A DNA stretch of 64,000 nt from Rhizobium sp. CFBP 8762. GTDB lineage: Bacteria; Pseudomonadota; Alphaproteobacteria; Rhizobiales; Rhizobiaceae. The position numbers and the translations under genes were made by a program. The DNA lies in contig NZ_JACYUD010000001.1 in NCBI RefSeq assembly GCF_014841565.1, positions 1,029,870 through 1,093,869 on the forward strand. Direction: 5' to 3'. Of the stretch, positions 8,213-14,743 are shown one piece after another (position 1 is the first letter of the stretch; each line of letters starts with the position of its first letter). The notes under the pieces are model-generated. The model was not told the origin of the DNA. It was given only the letters and a program-made list of their open reading frames with translations, and did no database searches.

Positions 8213-8969
8213 CTATGATCGGCGGGGTCGGCGCAGGAGGGAGCGGTAACCGCCTTCCACGAGTTTCACGCCGTCACGCACGAGGCGGATCGTCGTTTCA
8301 CGAACCGAGTTTCCGACCCAGGATTGCGCGTCGATCTGGTAACCGAGAAAAAGGATTTCGCCGATGGCGCGGTAGGTCTCACCCGCATAGTGCGCGTCGA
8401 CCGCTCGAAGCATCGTACGCATTCGCTGGCGTCGTGGGGTGGTCAGGCGTTCGTCTGGAGCGGTCTTGCGCCTCCACATCGTCGACCAAAAGCGGTCGAT
8501 CGCCTGGAGCCGATCCGGCGTGATGTCGTCGAGTATGACGAGGGCGGCGAGCGATGCGTCACCGGCTTCGCCGTGAAAAGCGATGTCGAACATCTGGCCA
8601 TTGGCGGCAAGACGAATGGACTCATCGGCAGAAAGGTGCGTGGGGGAAATTATTTCGCTAGTTACCCCTCTGCCAGCGGGCGATGCCGGTGACGGAGCGA
8701 GGAGAAGTTTGAACGGATCGGCGGTAAGGGTCCAGGAGATAACCGTGGTCAAGGCATTGAGGGCTGGGTCTGTAGCAAAAAGACAACCCCCAATGATCAG
8801 ACAGAGCCCTTGCTTTGTCTGGAGCGAGGTGGCCGGCTTGCTGTAATTCCGCGTATTCGCGGCGGTAGTCGCGATTTCTCCGCAGAAACTCCCACGCGAT
8901 ATCTGGCGCACTTAGGCCGTCGATATAGTCATAGGCCGAGCCAGTTCTCCAACTTCCTTCCTCAGACAT
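8213..8969 (-). CDS. fseA: FseA-like excision activator encoded in two frames (DUF6499 then DUF2285, +1 frameshift)
   Basis: The zero frame starts at ATG 8969 (MSEEGSWRTG), encodes a DUF6499-like domain (SAYDYIDGLSAPDIAWEFLR) and without shifting ends after 103 residues. The DUF2285 domain lies in the +1 frame: FATDPALNALTT through SWVGNSVRETTIRLVRDG to the stop at 8213. The frames join at TCT TTT TGC (8783-8775), where skipping one U continues as GCT ACA GAC. The fused product would have about 251 residues. In ICEMlSymR7A the genes msi172 and msi171 are fused exactly this way, by a programmed +1 ribosomal frameshift, to make FseA, the activator of rdfS. The excisionase-like gene follows directly here. 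A plain frameshift mutation or homopolymer error is the alternative. Confidence 0.75.
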
Positions 8970-9093
8970 GCTTTTTCCTCTCCAGCCGCGCCTCTCTGAA
9001 GCGAGCAATGCAGAGAACACGATTCCAAGTTGTCTTAGGCTTGGGAAGTTCGAAGGTGGCGCGACGTGATGCAGGTTCTGCATCACTGGTCGA

Positions 9094-9357
9094 TCAGTGG
9101 TAACTCGACCGGACCAGATGGCGAAAGCCGTTCTCCGTCATCCATTTCGCCCGGGCCAGGTGGCTGGTGTAGACGCGCTCAGCCCGCTGGGCCTCATTGT
9201 CTGGATCGAGGCCGAATATAACGGCGACCGCTTCTTCCCAGCACGCCCCGTCGGCCTCGGCGTCCAGCAGTCGCAGATAGGTTTTCAGGTGCTCGCGATC
9301 ATACGGCGTGAGCACGGCGCTCTCAGGTGGTTCGTCTAGGAAGTCTGTCTTGGTCAC
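9094..9357 (-). CDS. qseM: Small DUF2285 protein, QseM-like antiactivator
   Basis: The 87-residue product has the compact helical DUF2285 pattern: TPYDREHLKTYLRLLDAEAD, then CWEEAVAVIFGLDP and SHLARAKWMTENGFRHLV. In ICEMlSymR7A the similarly sized DUF2285 protein QseM binds and blocks both TraR and FseA, holding the element in the chromosome. Here it lies between an XRE regulator gene and the FseA-like gene. A GTG at 9357 is the best start. The family assignment is strong; the antiactivator role is inferred from size and position. Confidence 0.7.
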   Translation of the reverse strand: MTKTDFLDEPPESAVLTPYDREHLKTYLRLLDAEADGACWEEAVAVIFGLDPDNEAQRAERVYTSHLARAKWMTENGFRHLVRSSYH

Positions 9358-9452
9358 ACCGGTCCCCTGACGTCATTCTTATCCATTCCGGTGGCATTTG
9401 TTAACCTTGTCTTGGTTGCATCGCAGCAAAATATACGCCGGTGATGCCAAAG

Positions 9453-9469
9453 GCGTGCCGGGGGCACGC
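9453..9469 (-). terminator. Short hairpin after the XRE regulator gene
   Basis: GCGTGCC and GGCACGC (7-bp perfect arms, 3-base loop) lie 18 bases past the stop of the XRE gene on the minus strand. No real U-tract follows, so it may be a weak terminator or a processing hairpin separating this gene from the DUF2285 gene. Confidence 0.35.
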
Positions 9470-9486
9470 GGTTGGCAAGGGAGACG

Positions 9487-9732
9487 TTATCGCCTGTCGA
9501 TTTTCCCACGAACCACCATCACTCCTTCGCCTTGGTCGGTGGTCAGGAGGAGGATGCCATGGCCCTCAAGCGCCCGACGCACCTGATCGCGTGTGGTCTC
9601 ATACACCTCGAGCCCGCTTGCGGATTCGAGGCGCTTGAGCGCGGTCAGTGATACCTGGGCCTTGTCAGCGAGCGTCTCCTGATTCCATCCAAGCAACGCG
9701 CGTGCGGCCCGCGATTGTCGGGCGGTGATCAT
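9487..9732 (-). CDS. XRE-family repressor, QseC-like
   Basis: This 81-residue single-domain HTH protein begins ITARQSRAARALLGWNQETLADKAQVSLTALKRLESA (helix-turn-helix about 5-45). In ICEMlSymR7A the small XRE protein QseC controls qseM expression. Here the XRE gene precedes the QseM-like gene in the same orientation. The ribosome binding site GGGAGGTGATC is almost perfectly complementary to the 16S tail. It lies inside an 18-bp palindrome covering the start codon, which suggests tight autoregulation. Confidence 0.8.
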   Translation of the reverse strand: MITARQSRAARALLGWNQETLADKAQVSLTALKRLESASGLEVYETTRDQVRRALEGHGILLLTTDQGEGVMVVRGKIDRR

Positions 9733-9742
9733 GCATGATCAC
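9725..9742. promoter_or_regulatory. 18-bp palindrome over the XRE start codon
   Basis: GTGATCATG followed by CATGATCAC is a perfect 18-bp palindrome. It covers part of the strong Shine-Dalgarno sequence and the ATG of the XRE gene, a suitable place for an autoregulatory operator or an RNA hairpin that hides the start. Confidence 0.45.
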
Positions 9743-9775
9743 CTCCCACTCAGACCGACGCGTACACCAGAACTA

Positions 9776-9790
9776 CGACTATAATAGTCG
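9776..9790. promoter_or_regulatory. Palindrome with -10-like core upstream of the XRE gene
   Basis: CGACTAT-A-ATAGTCG is a perfect 15-bp palindrome about 44 bp upstream of the XRE start. On the minus strand its centre reads TATTATAG, close to a -10 box, so a repressor bound here would block transcription. No good -35 box was found. Confidence 0.4.
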
Positions 9791-9884
9791 CTCTTGAGCG
9801 GCGATGCTACCTGAGACTGCCTATGCGGCTGAGGCTGACAACCATTGGGCCTCCAACTGATTCGGTCGCCCGCAGAAGCGTTTG

Positions 9885-9911
9885 GCCCCGCCCGGATTGT
9901 CCGGGCGGGGC
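9885..9911 (-). terminator. Strong GC hairpin downstream of the second DUF736 gene
   Basis: A perfect 12-bp stem (GCCCCGCCCGGA with TCCGGGCGGGGC) with a 3-base loop begins 12 bp beyond the DUF736 stop. There is no U-run after it, but stem strength and position support a transcription terminator for the minus-strand transcript. Confidence 0.6.
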
Positions 9912-9923
9912 GTCCCGCTGGCC

Positions 9924-10253
9924 TTATTCGCCGTTGCGGCGGCCGTTAGGGCGGGACCAGATGAGGCTGAAGCCTTCGCCGTCCTCGTCGTCGAAGAGGT
10001 TGGCGTAGATCGGGGCGTTGAAGCTGGGATCATCGAGCTTCAGACCCAGGTAGGCGCGACCCTCGTTGGAGGTCTTGGACCAGGCGGCGCCGATCTCTGC
10101 GCGGCCGACGAAGACGCGGTGGCTGGGGGCGTTCTCGCCGTTGGCGCGGGCCTCGGGGACGATGCGGACGTTTTTGGTCTGAACGCTGAGAGTGACGATT
10201 TCGCCGGTGAACTCGTTGTTGCCGGTCTTCTTGAAGGTGCCGATGGTCGCCAT
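9924..10253 (-). CDS. DUF736 protein (second copy)
   Basis: The 109-residue product begins MATIGTFKKTGNNEFTGEI, with AAGGAG 8 bases before the ATG. The conserved GRAEIGAAWSKTS and DDPSFNAPIYANLF blocks align with the first copy at 4368-4715, but the two are clearly diverged paralogues. Function is unknown. It appears monocistronic, between a strong terminator hairpin and a long spacer. Confidence 0.92.
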   Translation of the reverse strand: MATIGTFKKTGNNEFTGEIVTLSVQTKNVRIVPEARANGENAPSHRVFVGRAEIGAAWSKTSNEGRAYLGLKLDDPSFNAPIYANLFDDEDGEGFSLIWSRPNGRRNGE

Positions 10254-10828
10254 GGTAGTTCTCCTTGAACTCTGTTCCGAGCCCGCACCATTGCGGCCTC
10301 GATGGCGATCGACAGGCCGGAGGCGATTGACGGCGCACCCCGCAGGGGCCTGACAGCAAAGGAGGGGCTTTCTTGGCTCGCGAGGAATGACGGCGCAGCC
10401 GGCAGGGGAAGAAAGTTTCGACGCCGCTGTTGCGGCATAGGCGATCGAGGCGCAGCCGACCTTCGGCCAGATCAGCCCATTGAAGAGGCCGTTTTGGAGC
10501 GGTCGACCTGATAGAGACGCATCACAGGAGAACGTGGCGACCATTCCGAACCGATAGGCCGTGACGACGCCTGACACCGCGGTTCAAACCAGTTCCGCCA
10601 GACGCTACGTTCCGCCGACTCCTGCCCGTCGCCCACGAGATCGCCCCTCTCGGCACTCGCGCCGTCGGGCGTGCTGTCACGGCTTTGCCCCCAAGCGCTA
10701 TCACCGAGGGTATGGCGCGTCAGTTGGGTTAGCCGTCGATCCGATCAACGCGATTGCAAACGACCCTGCCGACGAGAAGCGCGGCATGTAGACATCGACC
10801 CGCCGTCCTGCCGCCGCCAGCAACAGTG
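10254..10828. other. 575-bp intergenic spacer with a 21-bp direct repeat
   Basis: I see no supported gene here; the open frames show no family resemblance. The region contains an imperfect direct repeat, TGACGGCGCA-CC-GCAGGGG (10328-10348 and 10388-10408, 19 of 21 identical, 60-bp spacing), in the leader side of the DUF736 gene. It may hold the DUF736 promoter. Confidence 0.5.
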
Positions 10829-11269
10829 TCAGGCGCGCGCGAGGTTCTGCCCGGTTGGCCCGGGCGCGGCCATTGCTGTGACCCGGATCAGCGCAGTGAC
10901 GCCGACGGCGATTGCGCCGATGACGGAGAAGATGATCTGCCAGGTGTCGGAGGGCATGGTGTGTTTCACGATGCCATGGGTCGCGTGGTAGCCGGCGAGC
11001 GCCGCAGGCGCGACGAAGGCGAGTGCGATCGCGAGCCGTATCCAGAGCGGACGGACGAAGGCGAGCAGGAACTGGCCGAGGCCGAGCGTCAGCGCGGCGG
11101 CGGCGAGGCCGACGAGGATCGCCCCGAGCCAACCGGCGCCGGTCTGAAAGGCCCAAGTCCCGGCGCTGACGCCTGCGAAGAACGGCAGAGCGAAGACAGC
11201 GAGTGTGAACAAGAGCCAGCACAGAGCGACGATCGCCGCAATGCTGCAGAGGACTCCAATGAAGATCAT
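10829..11269 (-). CDS. Integral membrane protein of unknown function
   Basis: This 146-residue protein starts at ATG 11269 (MIFIGVLCS), with GGAG about 9 bases upstream. Four or five hydrophobic segments are visible (about 2-28, 45-70, 75-95, 110-135), with a polar C-terminus. Similar short membrane proteins recur in the DUF736 neighbourhood of sphingomonad and rhizobial ICEs, but I know no function. An inner-membrane location is inferred from composition. Confidence 0.7.
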   Translation of the reverse strand: MIFIGVLCSIAAIVALCWLLFTLAVFALPFFAGVSAGTWAFQTGAGWLGAILVGLAAAALTLGLGQFLLAFVRPLWIRLAIALAFVAPAALAGYHATHGIVKHTMPSDTWQIIFSVIGAIAVGVTALIRVTAMAAPGPTGQNLARA

Positions 11270-11371
11270 GGTGGTGTTCTCCGTGAAAGACAGGTTTGAC
11301 GGTCGCGCCTCCACCACCACCACGGCGCGATGCCAGTATAGCCGAAGAGAAGGCGGCACGGGAGCCCGCGA

Positions 11372-11539
11372 TCAGCGGGCGAAGGGATCGATCTCGTGAA
11401 CGATGGCGGCGAATTCGCCGTCATATTCGCCGGCGGGCATGACGCCCATGGTGCCGTCGCCCGCCTGGAAGATGACGATGGTGACCATGAGGGTGGTGGC
11501 GAGGCTGAAGGCGAAGGCGTGAGCTTGATTGAGGGACAT
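11372..11539 (-). CDS. Small hydrophobic protein
   Basis: The predicted product has 55 residues and one membrane-like segment (AFAFSLATTLMVTIVIF, about 8-24), followed by an acidic tail (GEYDGEFAAIVHEIDPF). The ATG at 11539 has CAGGAG 8 bases upstream. A perfect 8-bp hairpin (11562-11580) precedes the ribosome binding site. It lies 102 bp upstream of the membrane protein gene on the same strand. Function unknown. Confidence 0.55.
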   Translation of the reverse strand: MSLNQAHAFAFSLATTLMVTIVIFQAGDGTMGVMPAGEYDGEFAAIVHEIDPFAR

Positions 11540-11876
11540 CTGACCGGCTCCTGTCTTGGAGGCGGGAGACCATCTCCCGCGCGACAGGCGCCCGATTTGT
11601 CCGGCCGATGGCCGCAATCACCGCGCAGGCGAAGCCGGAGCGGCGGCACGCTTTGCGTAGTCCGACCCTTTACGGGTTGATGGCGTCAGGCCAGCGGCTG
11701 GACCAAGGATCAGCGCAATGGAAGCTGGAGATGGTTTTTCCGCCATGACCGGGGCCACGATGGGGTCGCGTGTTCAATGCTTTCGCGCCCTAGCCTCGTT
11801 GCCGTGCGGCCCGTCGTTATGCTGCCGACATGGGCCGGTAAGGTCATGCAAAGCGCAACAGCCGAGGGGGATACCC
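11540..11876. other. 337-bp divergent intergenic region
   Basis: This gap separates the minus-strand small protein gene from the plus-strand flavin reductase gene and must hold both promoters. The only clear structure is the hairpin GCGGGAGA-cca-TCTCCCGC at 11562-11580. The plus frame upstream of 11877 is open but has no reductase-like sequence, so it was not annotated. Confidence 0.5.
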
Positions 11877-12437
11877 GTGCCGAAACTGCCGAAGAAGACC
11901 GACTTCCCCGTCAGCCAGGTGCGGCGCTATCTGGAGCCCGGCCCGATCGTGCTGGTGTCGTCGAAGTGGCAGGGCGCGACGAACATCATGACGCTCGGCT
12001 GGCATACGATCCTGGAGTTTTCGCCGTCACTCGTCGGCATGATGATTTCCGCCGGAAATCACAGCCACCGCATGATCCGCGAAAGCCGGGAGTGCGTCAT
12101 CAATCTGCCGACGACGGCGCTGACCGATACCGTGGTCGGGATCGGCAATACGTCGGGAGCCGACATCGACAAGTTCGCCAAGTTCGATCTCACGGCGGAA
12201 GACGTGAGCGCGGTCGATGCGCCGCTGATCGGCGAATGCCATGCCAGCTTTGAGTGCCGCCTTCACGACGATGCGCTGGTCGAGAAGTACAATTTCTTCA
12301 TTTTCGAGGTGGTGAAGGCGCACGTCGCCGTGTCGCCGAAGCATCCCGAGACGTTGCACTACACCGGCGAGGGCGTGTTCGTGATGTCCGGCAAGGTCAT
12401 CAGTCGGAGGTCGCTGTTCCGACCTGAGATGCTGTGA
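11877..12437 (+). CDS. Flavin reductase-like FMN-binding protein
   Basis: This 186-residue split-barrel flavin-binding protein probably reduces FMN or uses it as cofactor; the substrate is unknown. The GTG start at 11877 (PKLPKKTDFPVSQVRRYLEPGP) is preceded by GAGGGGG and is preferred over an upstream in-frame ATG with no family sequence. Typical motifs are VLVSSKWQGATNIMTLGWH, SHRMIRESRECVINLP and the late HYTGEGVFVMSGK. It is the only plus-strand gene in the ICE backbone and looks like a cargo gene with its own promoter. Confidence 0.88.
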   Translation: MPKLPKKTDFPVSQVRRYLEPGPIVLVSSKWQGATNIMTLGWHTILEFSPSLVGMMISAGNHSHRMIRESRECVINLPTTALTDTVVGIGNTSGADIDKFAKFDLTAEDVSAVDAPLIGECHASFECRLHDDALVEKYNFFIFEVVKAHVAVSPKHPETLHYTGEGVFVMSGKVISRRSLFRPEML

Positions 12438-12446
12438 AGGCAGCGC

Positions 12447-13382
12447 TCACGCGCCGCCTCCCTTCTGGCGGAAATCGAACAGCGGGATACCGAGCTTCCT
12501 CGCCTTGTCGGCGAGGTTGTCCTGAATACCGGTGCCGGGGAATACGATCACCCCGATCGGCAGGACGTCGAGCATCTGATCGTTGCGCTTGAACGGTGCG
12601 GCCTTGGCGTGTTTCGTCCAGTCGGGGGCGAAGCCGACCTGTGGCACCTTGCGGGCGTCGGCCCATTTCGCCGCGATCTTCTCGGCGCCCTTCGGCGACT
12701 TGCCGTGAAGCAGCACCATGTCGGGGTGCTTGGCGTGGACCTGATCGAGCTTGGCCCAGATCAGGTGGTGATCGTTGAAGTCGAGCCCGCCGGTGAAGGC
12801 AATCTTCGGACCGGCAGGGAGCAGCACCTGATTATCGGCGCGTTTCTTGGCGGCGAGGAAGTCCCGGCTGTCGATCATCGCCGAGGTCAGGTTGCGATGG
12901 TTGACCATCGATCCGCTGCGCGGTCGCCAGTTCGATCCGGTGTGGCGCTCATAGTGTTCGGCGGCCTGGTCGCGCATCAGCTCGAAGGCGTTGCGGCGTT
13001 CGATCATGGTCTGGCCCTCGGCCGTCAGGCGTTCCAACTCGACCGCCTTCACCTCGCTGCCGTCCTGTTCGCGCTGGCCGCGACGCTGCGCCTGCTCGTT
13101 GTCGTCCAACTCGCGCTCGATCCGGGCGGTGGTGCGGTGGAAGAGGTTGACGGTCGACCAGAGGAGATCGTCGAGGTCGGGCTCGAGGCGGGTGTCTTCC
13201 AGGGCGACGATCAGGGCGTCGAAGATGTCGGCGATGGCGCCGGCGACATGGTCGCCCTCCGGAAGCGGTCGGGGATCGGGTTCATCCGTGAAGGGACGGT
13301 AGCCGTAAAGCTGAAGTTCGCTGAGGACATGGTCGGTGGGGGAAGAGGCGTGGTGCGGTTCGTAGTCATCGTGCTCGCTCAT
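12447..13382 (-). CDS. DUF2493 (SLOG-like) protein
   Basis: This 311-residue protein has an N-terminal helical and acidic part (about 1-160) with a long charged stretch near 95-125. A C-terminal DUF2493 domain of the SLOG nucleotide-binding superfamily follows: IAFTGGLDFND, LLHGKSPKGAEKIAAKW and GVIVFPGTGIQDNLADKAR. SLOG domains bind nucleotides or nucleotide-derived ligands. The family is standard in this ICE class but has no proven role. It converges with the flavin reductase gene, 9 bp apart. Confidence 0.87.
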   Translation of the reverse strand: MSEHDDYEPHHASSPTDHVLSELQLYGYRPFTDEPDPRPLPEGDHVAGAIADIFDALIVALEDTRLEPDLDDLLWSTVNLFHRTTARIERELDDNEQAQRRGQREQDGSEVKAVELERLTAEGQTMIERRNAFELMRDQAAEHYERHTGSNWRPRSGSMVNHRNLTSAMIDSRDFLAAKKRADNQVLLPAGPKIAFTGGLDFNDHHLIWAKLDQVHAKHPDMVLLHGKSPKGAEKIAAKWADARKVPQVGFAPDWTKHAKAAPFKRNDQMLDVLPIGVIVFPGTGIQDNLADKARKLGIPLFDFRQKGGGA

Positions 13383-13696
13383 GGGATGCTCCGTCGGTTC
13401 GACCGCGACCCTCGCGGCCTTCATGGCGACGAAAGCCGGCGGGCGGGCCGGACCTGCATCCGCAGCAAAGCGGAGGGCCGGAGCACAGCGGAGGATGACG
13501 AAGGCGGGCTATTTTGCCTCGCGATGGAAAGCGGTCCTCGGCCGCGCCGGAAAATAGTCCGCCACAGGCATTGTGGGTCCGGCCCGTTTGCTGGCCGATC
13601 GCCCTCTTGAAGGCCGGGGTGCGGTTCTCTCCGACCTGGGGATCATCCGAGCGATGCCGACGACGGCGCTCCCGCCGCCTGCAATCTTCTTCCGGC
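13383..13696. other. 314-bp intergenic spacer
   Basis: No gene is supported here. It contains a near-perfect inverted repeat, GGGCTATTTT (13506-13515) and AAAATAGTCC (13551-13560), and two purine-rich GCGGAGG-type motifs. It should include the promoter of the DUF2493 gene and the end of the primase/helicase transcript. Confidence 0.45.
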
Positions 13697-14743
13697 CTAT
13701 GCCGCCAGCGCCATGAAGCGTGCGACGTCCTGAGGCGCGATCTGCACCCTGGCCGCTGCCCGGACACTGTCCAGGCCCTCCATGCGAAGATCCTCGTTGA
13801 AGTCACCCAGGCTTGGAGACACCACAACCGCCTCGATCCCGGCCGCGTTCGCCCGTTCGATCAACGTCGTCATCGCACCGTCGCCAGCCGGATCATTGTC
13901 GCGGACGATATAGAGCCGGCGCAGCGTGTCGGGGAACAGGATGGCCGAGAGATGCGCCGCCGAGAGCGCCGCCGCCATCGGCATGGTGGGCAGCGCCATT
14001 CTGATCGACAGCATCGTCTCGATGCCTTCGCCCGCCGCCATCACGTCGCCCGCCACACCGAAGCGAACGGCGTGCCCAAGGAGGTCGCCCATCGCCCGTC
14101 GCGGCGTGTCGATCGGAGCTTTGTCAGAGCCGTCGGGAGCGAGCCAGGTGCGGTGCGCGCCGGTCTGACGCCCGTCGAGATCGGTGACCGATGCGATCAT
14201 CGCCGGCCAGGTCTCGGTCGGGGAATGTTCGTCGGGACGGTAATAGCAGCGGGGATGAAAGTGGAGACTTCCGGTTCCGTGCAAAGCCGTAATCGCACGG
14301 TTCCGTAGATACGTTTCTACGACAGTGCCCAAAATCGGCCGCGACATTCCAACGAGCCGTCGTGCAGCCTCGGGTGATCCCGTCGGCGCCGGTGATTTGC
14401 GTTCGCCATCATGCCAACGGTCCGGTTCGGGATGCGGCATCGACAGGAAGGTGCGCGCCTCGTCGGCGACGTCCTTGAAGTCGACCAGGCCGCAGCTCTC
14501 GCGAATGACGTCGAGCAGATCGCCATGCTCGCCGGTCGCGGCGTCGGTCCACTTGCCGGCGGCGCCCTTGCCTGTCTCGCCGCCCTTCAGCCGCACGAAC
14601 ATCGAGCGGCCCGGCGTATTGCGCACATCGCCGACCAGCCAGTAACGGCCCTCCCGATGACCGGCAGAGAGGTAGTGGCGGCACACCGCCTCGGCCTGCC
14701 GGCCGAGACGGATCGCCAGTTCGGAGGCGTCCTGCCGTGCCAT
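13697..14743 (-). CDS. Toprim-domain primase-like protein
   Basis: This 348-residue protein resembles plasmid primases of the CHC2-like plus Toprim type: an N-terminal DNA-binding part with GRYWLVGDVRNTPGRSM, then a C-terminal Toprim domain with the catalytic glutamate in AAGEGIETMLS (about 238) and the acidic pair in YIVRDNDPAGDGA (about 282). Such proteins may prime the transferred strand. The ATG at 14743 overlaps the stop of the strawberry-notch-like gene (ATGA), so the two are translationally coupled. Confidence 0.85.
   Translation of the reverse strand: MARQDASELAIRLGRQAEAVCRHYLSAGHREGRYWLVGDVRNTPGRSMFVRLKGGETGKGAAGKWTDAATGEHGDLLDVIRESCGLVDFKDVADEARTFLSMPHPEPDRWHDGERKSPAPTGSPEAARRLVGMSRPILGTVVETYLRNRAITALHGTGSLHFHPRCYYRPDEHSPTETWPAMIASVTDLDGRQTGAHRTWLAPDGSDKAPIDTPRRAMGDLLGHAVRFGVAGDVMAAGEGIETMLSIRMALPTMPMAAALSAAHLSAILFPDTLRRLYIVRDNDPAGDGAMTTLIERANAAGIEAVVVSPSLGDFNEDLRMEGLDSVRAAARVQIAPQDVARFMALAA

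Noticed and set aside
8213..8911. Separate 232-residue gene in the DUF2285 frame
   Set aside because: Its first 50 residues mirror the DUF6499 coding region in another frame and there is no good start; the two-frame FseA arrangement explains it better.
12609..13610. 333-codon plus-strand open frame
   Set aside because: It is opposite the DUF2493 gene, which has clear family motifs; the antisense frame has none.
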